This document shows positions 32,459 through 40,183 of a stretch of 64,000 nucleotides of DNA, piece by piece; position 1 is the first letter of the stretch, and each line of letters begins with the position of its first letter. A program made the position numbers and the translations under genes. The notes beneath the pieces are model-generated. The model searched no databases and was not told the origin of the DNA. It was given only the letters and a program-made list of their open reading frames with translations. Origin of the DNA: Komagataeibacter sucrofermentans DSM 15973 (GTDB lineage: Bacteria > Pseudomonadota > Alphaproteobacteria > Acetobacterales > Acetobacteraceae); NCBI RefSeq assembly GCF_040581405.1, contig NZ_CP137157.1:2788001-2852000 (forward strand), written 5' to 3'.

Positions 32459-32656
32459 TGGCTTTGTTTCCTCCGAGGCATCAGCAACGGATCGTCCCGT
32501 GTGATCGTATGTCCTCCGCTGCCTTTTTTCGTGGCGCGGGGTTTGTGACCTTGTCGGGGACAACCTGCTTGATCTCCCAACGGTGGTAGAACATACCCGG
32601 ACGCGGTTGCGACACAAGCTGGAGCCGGTAACAAGAAACCGGGAGCAGGCATTTTT

Positions 32657-33385
32657 TTGCCTGAGCCCCACCATCGACCCATTGCCCGGAGGATTTCCGT
32701 CATTCCTGCCTTTACTCCCCCCGGCCGCCCCCTGCTGGAAGTGGAAAACATCTCGGTTTTCCGCGGTGAACGGCTGGTTCTGGACCGTGTCGGCTTTAAG
32801 CTCGAGGCCGGTGACGCCCTGCTCCTGACCGGCCCGAACGGGGCTGGCAAGTCCACCTTGCTGCGCGTGCTGGCGGGATTGCACAAACCGGAAGGCGGCC
32901 ATGTGCTGTGGTCTGGCGTGGATGCGCTGGCCGATCGCAGCCAGCATGCGGGGCGGGTGGCCTATCTGGGCCACCAGGATGCGCTCAAGCTGGGGCTGAC
33001 ACTGCGCGAAAACCTGACGCTGGCGGCGCGCGCAAGCGGCGGGAATCCTGACCTGTGCATGGAATCACTCAATATTTCCGGCCTGGCCGACCTGCCCGCG
33101 CGCATGCTCTCGGCGGGGCAGAAACGCCGCGCGGCGCTGGCGCGCGTGCTGCTGGCGCAGGCGCCGCTCTGGCTGCTTGATGAGCCAAGCCTGGGGCTGG
33201 ATATCAACACGATGGGGCTGCTTGGCACCCTGTTTGCCGCCCACCGGCAGGCTGGCGGAATTGTGATTGCAACCACCCATGTTCCCCTGCCCCTGCCCGA
33301 TGCCCGCACCCACGCTCTGCCGGGCCTGAACGAATCCGACATCCCCCAGCCGCTGGAGGATTTCCCCGAGGACGACCTGCTGTGA
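32657..33385 (+). CDS. ccmA: Heme exporter ATP-binding protein CcmA
   Basis: About 242 residues. The ATPase of the CcmAB(C) transporter acts in cytochrome c maturation system I. Walker A is [10 protein letters not shown], the signature is [15 protein letters not shown] and Walker B is [12 protein letters not shown], with a switch His in ATTHVPL. The start is uncertain: the TTG at 32657 is used here, but GGAGG at 32688-32692 would better serve an ATT at 32702, just before the conserved LLEVENISV. It overlaps ccmB by four bases (GTGA). Confidence 0.92.
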   Translation: MPEPHHRPIARRISVIPAFTPPGRPLLEVENISVFRGERLVLDRVGFKLEAGDALLLTGPNGAGKSTLLRVLAGLHKPEGGHVLWSGVDALADRSQHAGRVAYLGHQDALKLGLTLRENLTLAARASGGNPDLCMESLNISGLADLPARMLSAGQKRRAALARVLLAQAPLWLLDEPSLGLDINTMGLLGTLFAAHRQAGGIVIATTHVPLPLPDARTHALPGLNESDIPQPLEDFPEDDLL

Positions 33386-34062
33386 CACTCCGGATTCCCG
33401 CCCTCATCACCGCCATCCTCGAACGCGACCTACGGCTCGCGCTGCGCCACGGGGCCGACACGCTGGGGGCGGTGCTGTTCTTCATTCTGGCAGGCGCGCT
33501 GTTCCCGCTCGCCCTTGGCCCCTCGCCCGAGCTGCTGCGGCGCATGGCGCCGGGTATCGTGTGGGTGTGCGCGCTGCTCGCGGCCCTGCTGCCGCTTGAC
33601 CGGCTGTTCGGCTCGGAGCTGGAAGATGGCTCGCTGGACCAGCTGCTCATGACCGGCCTGCCGCCCTCGCTCATCGCGCTGGCCAAGATGATGGCCCACT
33701 GGCTGACCACCGGCCTGCCGCTGCTGCTGGCCGCAGGGCCGCTGGCCATCATGCTCGGCATGCCCACCACCTCCATGGTGGTGCTGCTGACCGGGCTGCT
33801 GCTGGGCACGCTCATCCTCTCGCTCATTGGCGGCATGGCCGCCTCGGTCGTGCTGGGCGCGCGGCGCGGCGGCGTGCTGCTGCCGCTGCTGGTGCTGCCG
33901 CTGACCACGCCCGCGCTGATCTTTGGCGCAGCCGCCCTCGATGCGGCGCAGACCGGCCTGTCATGGGGGCCGGACCTGGAACTGCTGGGCGCGTTTCTTG
34001 CGGCCGCCCTTCCGCTATGCCCGCTCGCCGCGGGTGCCGGGCTGCGGGCCGCGGTGGAATAA
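33382..34062 (+). CDS. ccmB: Heme exporter membrane protein CcmB
   Basis: 226 residues with about six membrane segments, the permease partner of CcmA. Family segments are LFFILAGALFPLALGP, PGIVWVCALLAALLPLDRLF and ELEDGSLDQLLMTGLP. It starts with GTG and is coupled to ccmA. The usual next gene, ccmC, is absent: an oppositely oriented CopC-like gene ends 5 bases away. Confidence 0.94.
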   Translation: MTLRIPALITAILERDLRLALRHGADTLGAVLFFILAGALFPLALGPSPELLRRMAPGIVWVCALLAALLPLDRLFGSELEDGSLDQLLMTGLPPSLIALAKMMAHWLTTGLPLLLAAGPLAIMLGMPTTSMVVLLTGLLLGTLILSLIGGMAASVVLGARRGGVLLPLLVLPLTTPALIFGAAALDAAQTGLSWGPDLELLGAFLAAALPLCPLAAGAGLRAAVE

Positions 34063-34067
34063 GGCGG

Positions 34068-34478
34068 CTATTTTTTACCCGCAGGCGCTGCTGCGGCTAC
34101 GGGGCCTGCGGGGTCTACATCAAAGGGCACATTGCCTTCCGCAGGCGTGCCGCCGGGCGCGCGCATGCGCCAGTGCAGCACGTAATGCCCCGGCGCCAGC
34201 GCCACGGTGGTGGCCAGGCCCTGCTGTTCATCATCACTGGGGGATGCCACAAGCAGTTGCGGCACGCCGCTCGGCCCAAGCAGGAGCAGGCGTGCGCGGA
34301 ACGGGTCGATCACGCTGTTATAGGTCAGCTTTATCGCGACATTGCCCGCAGGCACATGCTGCCCTGCCAACGGCGTGGCATGAACCAGCACGGGGGCTGC
34401 AAACGCCCGCGCCGCCACGACGCACCCGATAAAGGACAGGCCCAGCAAACGCAGCGTTGAAACACGGGACACGGGCAA
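34068..34478 (-). CDS. CopC-domain periplasmic protein, metal ligands apparently lost
   Basis: 136 residues. A signal peptide (LGLSFIGCVVAARAFA, cleavage before APVLVH) precedes one CopC/YobA-like beta-barrel domain: LVHATPLAGQHV, IKLTYNSVIDPFRARLLLLG and YVLHWRMRAPGGTPAEGNV. In typical CopC the mature protein begins with His and the C-terminal strand reads D-x-H-P. Here those positions are Ala and GGTP, so the Cu(II) site looks absent. No CopD follows. The tail is Ala/Pro-rich. Confidence 0.8.
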   Translation of the reverse strand: MPVSRVSTLRLLGLSFIGCVVAARAFAAPVLVHATPLAGQHVPAGNVAIKLTYNSVIDPFRARLLLLGPSGVPQLLVASPSDDEQQGLATTVALAPGHYVLHWRMRAPGGTPAEGNVPFDVDPAGPVAAAAPAGKK

Positions 34479-34505
34479 GGAACACCTCCGGCATGGATGG
34501 AACTG

Positions 34506-34560
34506 CCCTGTGTATCCCCCCGATACACGCAGGGCGGCAAGACTTTCATCCTGCCGCCCC
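34506..34560 (-). terminator. Two hairpins after the decarboxylase gene
   Basis: GGGCGGCA/TGCCGCCC (34532-34559) and CCCTGTGTATC/GATACACGCAGGG (34506-34534) adjoin each other between the decarboxylase stop and the CopC-like start. Neither has a clear T-run, so the terminator call is tentative. Confidence 0.4.
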
Positions 34561-34595
34561 GGTATTCACACGTGTTCAGGTCGTGCTGAACGCGA

Positions 34596-35726
34596 TCAGA
34601 TATAGTGTTCCTGAATGGGCTTGAGGCCATTGAACCCGGTCGAGCAGTAGGTCGAAACATACGCCCCGGTGGAGAGCAGTTCGATCCGGTCGCCCGATTC
34701 CAGCCCAAGCGGCAGGGCGTAGGGGGTCTTTTCATACATGATGTCAGCCCCGTCGCAGGTCGGGCCTGCAATGGCGACCGGGCCGGTTGCCGTGCCATCA
34801 TGCGGGGTGCGGATGCCGTAGCGGATGGCCTCGCCCTCGGTCTCGGCCAGACCGCCGAAACGCCCGATGTCGAGATAGACCCAGCGCACGCCATCATCCA
34901 TGCCGCGACGGCTGACCAGCACCACTTCCGACGACACCACACCCGCATCGCCCACCATGAAGCGGCCCGGCTCGATGATCATTTCCGGCAGGTCGTTGCC
35001 GAAATGCTCGGTCATGGCGTGGCTGATGGCCACGGCAAAGCGGTCGATGCCCGGCACGTCGTCACGGTAGCGGATGGGGAACCCGCCGCCGAGATTGACC
35101 ATGCGCAGGTCAAGCCCTGCGGCCTTGAGGTCGGTAAACAGCATGCCCACGCGGGCAATTGCCGCCTCGTACGCGCCGGTCTCGGTCTGCTGGCTGCCCA
35201 CGTGGAAGGACAGGCCATAGGGGTCGAGTCCCAGGTCACGCGCACGCAGCATCAGGTCGCGGGCGTTGTCCAGCGTGGTGCCGAACTTGCGCGACAGTGG
35301 CCAGTCCGCGCCCTCGTTCTCCACGATCAGGCGGCAGTAAACGCGCGAACCGGGCGCGTGGCGGGCCAGCTTTTCAAGCTCTTCCGCGCAGTCAAAGGCG
35401 AACATGTCCACGCCTGCGGCAAATGCGCGGGCGATGTTCGACGCCTTCTTGACCGTGTTGCCGAACGAGACATCGACCGGGCGCGCGCCGGCTTCGAGGC
35501 ACATGGAAATCTCTTCCCACGAGGCGGCATCGAACGACGAGCCAAGACCCACGAGGCGGGTCAGGATCTCACGGGCGGGATTCGCCTTCACGGCGTAGTA
35601 GATCCGGGCCAGCGGCAGCGCCTCGCGCAGGGCGCGGTAGCGTTCTTCCACCCGGTCGACATCAACGATAAGGCATGGCGTGGCAGGAGCCTGCTCAGCC
35701 AGATAACGAGCGATTTTGGGAGTCAT
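34596..35726 (-). CDS. Class III PLP-dependent ornithine/lysine decarboxylase family protein
   Basis: 376 residues, alanine-racemase fold. PLP-binding Lys is in YYAVKANP. HVGSQQ and GGGFPIRY bind the cofactor phosphate, EPGRFMVGDAG is conserved, and the second-subunit active-site Cys is in GPTCDGADIMYEK. It should decarboxylate ornithine (putrescine synthesis) and possibly lysine; the specificity cannot be read reliably. The ATG at 35726 is chosen because MTPKIARYL matches the family start. It stands alone, with a gene-free upstream region of nearly 380 bases. Confidence 0.92.
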   Translation of the reverse strand: MTPKIARYLAEQAPATPCLIVDVDRVEERYRALREALPLARIYYAVKANPAREILTRLVGLGSSFDAASWEEISMCLEAGARPVDVSFGNTVKKASNIARAFAAGVDMFAFDCAEELEKLARHAPGSRVYCRLIVENEGADWPLSRKFGTTLDNARDLMLRARDLGLDPYGLSFHVGSQQTETGAYEAAIARVGMLFTDLKAAGLDLRMVNLGGGFPIRYRDDVPGIDRFAVAISHAMTEHFGNDLPEMIIEPGRFMVGDAGVVSSEVVLVSRRGMDDGVRWVYLDIGRFGGLAETEGEAIRYGIRTPHDGTATGPVAIAGPTCDGADIMYEKTPYALPLGLESGDRIELLSTGAYVSTYCSTGFNGLKPIQEHYI

Positions 35727-36104
35727 CGCACCCAAATCCCTTCTGTACTGCCGCCCGGATGAACACAATTCTGGAATTGCACAAACGGACAGATGTTGCG
35801 AAACGGTCTAACGGACCAGCGACCAATAAGGACCCCCACCATGTGGCGGCCCGATTGCCAGAACGCTTGACGTCGTTGCGTAACCTCAGAGGGCCAGTGG
35901 CACGTGCGTTGTTGCGTAGGGAGCGCATATGCGCACAATACGCGCCTGACGCAATAGAAAAATCCGCACGGTCCGCAATTTTTCCTTTAGGATCACACGA
36001 TCGTGGCACAATACACACAGGCCGCTCCTCTCCGCGCCCGACGTGCCACCGCACAATAGGACAAGAAGCCCGCCTTGATTGGTTCCTCCTCTACTGAAAT
36101 CGAT
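35727..36104. other. Divergent promoter region, no gene seen
   Basis: 378 bases between the decarboxylase and the BrkB-family gene. It holds the promoters of both. I see a short perfect palindrome CACGATCGTG near 35997-36006 and A/T-rich stretches, but no promoter that I can place with confidence and no riboswitch fold. Confidence 0.5.
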
Positions 36105-37046
36105 ATGACGGACATGCCCCCGCCCGCACGTCACCTGCCGCAATTTTCCATGCAGCAGGTCAGGAAAGTGCTGCGGCAGGTCGCCCGCAACATCGTATCC
36201 GACCAGATTACGCTGGCTGCGGCAGGGTGTGCGTTCTACGCCACGCTGTCGCTGTTTCCGGCCATGAGCACGCTCATCTCGCTCTATGGCCTCCTGTTCG
36301 ATCCGCAGACGGTGGAGCCCCAGCTTGTGGTGCTGCGCAACGTGCTGCCACCTTCAGCCTATGACATGATCGGCGCGCGCATCCACCTGCTGGTGGCCGA
36401 ATCGCACTCATCACTCACGCTGAACCTGATCATATCGACCACCATCGCCACATGGTCGGCCTCGGCGGCCACGCGCTCGCTCATCCTGGCGATGAACGTG
36501 GCCTACAACACGCCCGAGACCCGCAGCTTCCTGCGCTTTCAGGCCATGGGCATGGCGCTGACCTTCTGCTCGATCTGTGGCGGCATCCTCACGCTGGCGC
36601 TGATGGTGGCGCTGCCGTTCCTGCTTGACTACCTGCCGCAGAAGCTCGAACTCGCCCCCCCGCCCGGCTCGGTCGAGCTGCTGGTGCGCATGGGCGGCCC
36701 CATGCTCATGCTCCTGTTCGTGCTGTCGCTATGTTCGGCGCTGTACCGCTTCGGCCCCAACCGGCCCCATACCTACTGGTGGTGCATCCTGCCCGGCTCG
36801 ATCGGGGCCACGCTGCTATGGCTGCTCTCCTCGGCGGGGTTCTCGTATTATGTCAGCCATATTGCGGGCTACAGCGCCACCTATGGCCCGCTGGGCGCGT
36901 TCATTGCCATCATGATGTGGTTTTATGTCTCGGCCTATGTGGTGCTGCTCGGCGCGGAACTGAATGCGGGACTCGAGATCGAGATGAAGCTGCGCTGTTC
37001 GCCCGACACGACCATGGAAGGCTGGACCAAGCACCAGCGTCTGTGA
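36105..37046 (+). CDS. YihY/BrkB-family (UPF0761) inner-membrane protein
   Basis: 313 residues with about six membrane segments. Family segments are AAAGCAFYATLSLFPAMST, SLILAMNVAYNTPETRSF, RFGPNRPHTYWWCILPGSIG and the C-terminal GPLGAFIAIMMWFYVSAYVVL followed by GAELNAG. It was formerly called RNase BN, but that name was withdrawn. Its biochemical role is unknown and may involve envelope lipid or solute flux. The ATG at 36105 is used; there is no strong ribosome-binding site. Confidence 0.9.
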   Translation: MTDMPPPARHLPQFSMQQVRKVLRQVARNIVSDQITLAAAGCAFYATLSLFPAMSTLISLYGLLFDPQTVEPQLVVLRNVLPPSAYDMIGARIHLLVAESHSSLTLNLIISTTIATWSASAATRSLILAMNVAYNTPETRSFLRFQAMGMALTFCSICGGILTLALMVALPFLLDYLPQKLELAPPPGSVELLVRMGGPMLMLLFVLSLCSALYRFGPNRPHTYWWCILPGSIGATLLWLLSSAGFSYYVSHIAGYSATYGPLGAFIAIMMWFYVSAYVVLLGAELNAGLEIEMKLRCSPDTTMEGWTKHQRL

Positions 37047-37072
37047 AGGCGTGCTGACTGCCGCGCGCATGA

Positions 37073-37093
37073 TGCTTCTTTAAAAAAGAAGCG
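37073..37093. terminator. Short hairpin between convergent genes
   Basis: GCTTCTTT and AAAGAAGC pair closely between the BrkB-family gene and rlpA, with A and T runs in the loop. It may be a remnant of hairpin 2 of the repeat family. Confidence 0.5.
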
Positions 37094-37096
37094 CCC

Positions 37097-37639
37097 CTAG
37101 CGTGTGGCGCTGGCCACTTCCTCATCCGCCTCGCGCGCGGGTTCTATTTCCACCTTCGAGATACCCCGGCCCATGATGCCGAGCTGGCGCGCGGCCTCGG
37201 GCGACAGGTCGATGATGCGGTGCCCGTGATACGGCCCCCTGTCATTGACCCGGACCACGACCGAGCGCCCGGTGCTGACGGCATGCACCCTGACCCGCGT
37301 GCCCAGGGGCAACTGGGTGTGGGCAGCGGTTAGCGCATCAGGGTCAAACCGCTCGCCCGAGGCCGTGGCATGCCCGCTCTGCCTGCCCGTGCCATACCAG
37401 CTGGCCAGGCCGTGCTGGTTCCAGTTCGCGGGCACATGCGCCATGGCGGGCGGGCGCCGCACGCGGGTGCCTGCCCCATGCCGGGTGGTGCCCACCCCGT
37501 GCCGTGCCGCCGCCTGCGCCGCGCTGAGCAGGCCCGATGTCGCCAGCATCAGGCATGCCACCGCCACGGAGGCCCCGAAGCGCGCCGTATTGCCGCCCCG
37601 TGCGCCGCGCGCGCGCTGGTGATCGGTTTTTCCTGTCAT
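37097..37639 (-). CDS. rlpA: RlpA-like septal ring lytic transglycosylase domain protein
   Basis: 180 residues. A twin-basic N-terminus and hydrophobic segment (VAVACLMLATSGLLSAAQAAA) suggest export. The double-psi beta-barrel domain covers about residues 75-165: GLASWYGTGRQSGHATASGE, TAAHTQLPLGTRVRV and VVVRVNDRGPYHGHRIIDLS. RlpA proteins cleave denuded glycan strands at the division septum. There is no lipobox and no C-terminal SPOR domain, so septal targeting is unproven. Start at 37639. Confidence 0.88.
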   Translation of the reverse strand: MTGKTDHQRARGARGGNTARFGASVAVACLMLATSGLLSAAQAAARHGVGTTRHGAGTRVRRPPAMAHVPANWNQHGLASWYGTGRQSGHATASGERFDPDALTAAHTQLPLGTRVRVHAVSTGRSVVVRVNDRGPYHGHRIIDLSPEAARQLGIMGRGISKVEIEPAREADEEVASATR

Positions 37640-37771
37640 GACGCCACCATAACATAATTGGACCCGCAGGACATAATTCAGCCTGCAGGCCGGGCGCGGG
37701 CGGCCCCGCAGGGGGGCATGACGCATGATCGGACTTGGAACCGGGCGGCGGGCGTGCTAGGCGCGTGCATC

Positions 37772-38227
37772 ATGGAGCGCCCTCTCATTGCCGTGTTGAA
37801 CGGCCCAAACCTGAACATGCTCGGACTGCGGCAACCCGAAGTCTATGGCCATGCCACGCTTGATGACGTGGAACAGGTCTGTGTCCAGGCAGCCGAACGG
37901 CTCGATGTAGCCATCGACTTCCGCCAGACCAATGGCGAGGGGGAACTCGTTTCATGGATACAGGAATGCCGGGGCCGCGCACGCGGCATCATCATCAACC
38001 CGGCGGCCTATTCCCACACCTCGGTTGCCATACTCGACGCGCTGCTGGCCGTTGATCTGCCGGTCATCGAGGTGCACATCTCCAACATTCACCGCCGTGA
38101 AGCCTTTCGTCATCACTCCTACGTCTCCCAGGCCGCCATTGGCGTTATATGCGGGCTGGGCGTACGGGGGTATGCCCTGGCGCTTCAGGCCATGACAGAC
38201 ATGATTCTGGACGAGGACGATCAATGA
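37772..38227 (+). CDS. aroQ: Type II 3-dehydroquinate dehydratase
   Basis: 151 residues. It converts 3-dehydroquinate to 3-dehydroshikimate in the shikimate pathway and forms dodecamers. Motifs: LNGPNLNMLGLRQPEVYG (N-terminal signature with catalytic Arg and Tyr), RQTNGEGELVSWIQE, NPAAYSHTSVAILDAL and EVHISNIHRREAFRHHS (catalytic His). It overlaps accB by four bases. The order aroQ-accB-accC is widely conserved in Proteobacteria. Confidence 0.97.
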   Translation: MERPLIAVLNGPNLNMLGLRQPEVYGHATLDDVEQVCVQAAERLDVAIDFRQTNGEGELVSWIQECRGRARGIIINPAAYSHTSVAILDALLAVDLPVIEVHISNIHRREAFRHHSYVSQAAIGVICGLGVRGYALALQAMTDMILDEDDQ

Positions 38228-38688
38228 GCCGACTGCTCGTGGATGCGGATGCCATACGGGCATTGGCTGAAATTCTCACCGATACCGGCCTGACCGAAAT
38301 CGAGATCGCGGAAAAGGACAACCGCATCCGCGTGGTGCGCGCGGCCGCCCCCGTGGCGCATGCCGTGCCTGCCCCGGCCCCCGTGGCCGCGGCGCCGGTT
38401 GCGCCCACGCCCGTGGCGCCCCCTGCCGCCAACCCGGCCGACCTGTCCAAGCACCCCGGCGCGGTGACCAGCCCGATGGTGGGCGTGGCCTACCTCGCAC
38501 CTGATCCGTCCTCGCCCGCTTTCGTCTCCGAAGGCCAGCAGGTGACCGCGGGCCAGACGCTGCTGCTGATCGAGGCGATGAAGACCTTCAACCAGATCAA
38601 GGCCCCGCGCGCAGGCACGGTCAGCCGGATTCTGGTGCAGTCTGGCGACCCGGTCGAGTTCGGCGAAGCGCTGGTCATCATAGAGTAA
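38224..38688 (+). CDS. accB: Acetyl-CoA carboxylase biotin carboxyl carrier protein
   Basis: 154 residues. The N-terminal helical domain ([20 protein letters not shown]) is followed by an Ala/Pro linker and the biotinyl domain. The biotin-attachment Lys lies in EAMKTF, preceded by the protruding-thumb region. It carries biotin between AccC and the carboxyltransferase for malonyl-CoA synthesis. It is coupled to aroQ upstream and shares one base (TAATG) with accC. Confidence 0.97.
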   Translation: MSRLLVDADAIRALAEILTDTGLTEIEIAEKDNRIRVVRAAAPVAHAVPAPAPVAAAPVAPTPVAPPAANPADLSKHPGAVTSPMVGVAYLAPDPSSPAFVSEGQQVTAGQTLLLIEAMKTFNQIKAPRAGTVSRILVQSGDPVEFGEALVIIE

Positions 38689-40037
38689 TGTTTTCCAAGA
38701 TCCTCATTGCCAATCGTGGCGAGATCGCCCTGCGCATCCTGCGGGCCTGCCGCGAACTGGGCATCCGGACCGTTGCCGTGCACTCCACGGCCGATACGGA
38801 TGCCATGTATGTCCGCCTTGCGGATGAAGCCGTGTGCATCGGGCCACCCGCCAGCCGCGACTCGTACCTCAATGTAGCGGCCATCCTTTCGGCAGCCACC
38901 ATCACCGGGGCGGACGCCATTCACCCCGGCTACGGCTTCCTGTCGGAAAACGCCGATTTTGCCGAGACGGTAGAAGCCCACGGCCTGACCTTCATCGGGC
39001 CGACGGCGGAGCATATCCGCATGATGGGCGACAAGATCACCGCCAAGACCACCATGATGGCGCTCGGCGTGCCGCTGGTGCCCGGATCGGATGGCGCGCT
39101 GGAAAGCCTGGAGCAGGCGCGTGAGGTCGCGGCGAAAGTCGGCTACCCCGTGCTGATCAAGGCTGCCGCCGGCGGCGGCGGGCGCGGCATGAAGGTCGCC
39201 CCCACCGAGGCGGACCTTGAAGAGGCATGGAGCGTGGCCCGCACCGAAGCCCGCGCCGCCTTTGGCAATGACGAGGTCTATCTCGAGAAATACCTCGACA
39301 AGCCGCGCCATATCGAACTGCAGATCATGGCCGACACGCATGGCAACGTGGTGCATTATGGCGAGCGTGACTGCTCGCTGCAGCGCCGCCACCAGAAGCT
39401 GCTTGAAGAGGCGGGCTCCCCTGCCCTGACAGCAGAGCAGCGTGACGAGATCGGCGCGATTGCCACCGCCGCCCTGACCAGGCTCGGCTACCGCAACGCT
39501 GGCACGCTGGAGTTCCTGTATCAGGACGGGCAGTTCTGCTTCATCGAGATGAATACCCGCCTGCAGGTGGAACATCCGGTGACGGAGATGGTGTGCGACG
39601 TGGACCTCGTGCGCGAGCAGATCCGCATCGCGGCGGGCGAGCCGATCGGCTACAGCCAGTCGGACATCAAGTTCTCCGGCCATGCGATCGAATGCCGCAT
39701 CAATGCCGAGGACCCGCAGACCTTCATGCCCACGCCGGGCACGATCACGGTCTACCACCCGCCCGGCGGCCTGGGCGTGCGAATCGATAGCGCGCTGTAT
39801 GCGGGCTACCGCGTGCCGCCTTACTACGACAGCATGATCGCCAAGCTGATCGTGCGCGCGCCGACCCGCCTTGAGGCCATCGAGCGCATGCGCCGCGCGC
39901 TGGATGAATTCGTGATTGAAGGGGTCAAGACGGTCATCCCGCTGCACCGCAAGATCCTGGAAGACCCCCAGTTCCGCAAGGGTGACTACACCATCCACTG
40001 GCTGGAAAACTTCGTGGCCCGCCAGCAGCAGGGCTGA
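38688..40037 (+). CDS. accC: Acetyl-CoA carboxylase biotin carboxylase subunit
   Basis: 449 residues, the usual length. It carboxylates the biotin of AccB using ATP and bicarbonate, the first committed step of fatty-acid synthesis. The N-terminal [20 protein letters not shown], the ATP-grasp glycine loop [13 protein letters not shown], and [14 protein letters not shown] are intact. A strong terminator follows. It closes the aroQ-accB-accC operon. Confidence 0.98.
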   Translation: MFSKILIANRGEIALRILRACRELGIRTVAVHSTADTDAMYVRLADEAVCIGPPASRDSYLNVAAILSAATITGADAIHPGYGFLSENADFAETVEAHGLTFIGPTAEHIRMMGDKITAKTTMMALGVPLVPGSDGALESLEQAREVAAKVGYPVLIKAAAGGGGRGMKVAPTEADLEEAWSVARTEARAAFGNDEVYLEKYLDKPRHIELQIMADTHGNVVHYGERDCSLQRRHQKLLEEAGSPALTAEQRDEIGAIATAALTRLGYRNAGTLEFLYQDGQFCFIEMNTRLQVEHPVTEMVCDVDLVREQIRIAAGEPIGYSQSDIKFSGHAIECRINAEDPQTFMPTPGTITVYHPPGGLGVRIDSALYAGYRVPPYYDSMIAKLIVRAPTRLEAIERMRRALDEFVIEGVKTVIPLHRKILEDPQFRKGDYTIHWLENFVARQQQG

Positions 40038-40060
40038 ATAGCCAATCACGCCCCAAAACA

Positions 40061-40100
40061 GAAAAGCGACCCCTGCCATTGCGCCGGGGTCGCTTTTTTT
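40061..40100 (+). terminator. accC: Rho-independent terminator of accC
   Basis: AAAAGCGACCCC and GGGGTCGCTTTT form a perfect 12-bp stem with a T-run of eight. It lies 24 bases after the accC stop. Confidence 0.94.
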
Positions 40101-40116
40101 ATGGCTAAAATCATAA

Positions 40117-40146
40117 GAACGTTTTTGGCAAAGCTTTTAGATAACG
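40117..40146 (+). repeat. Repeat-family remnant, copy 5
   Basis: GAACGTTTTTGGCAAAGCTTTTAG retains the outer arm and half of hairpin 2 from the three-stem repeat; hairpin 1 is deleted. It is the weakest member of the set. Confidence 0.45.
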
Positions 40147-40183
40147 TCCCTCATACGGATCAGCGCAGAAAGAACACCGCGCT

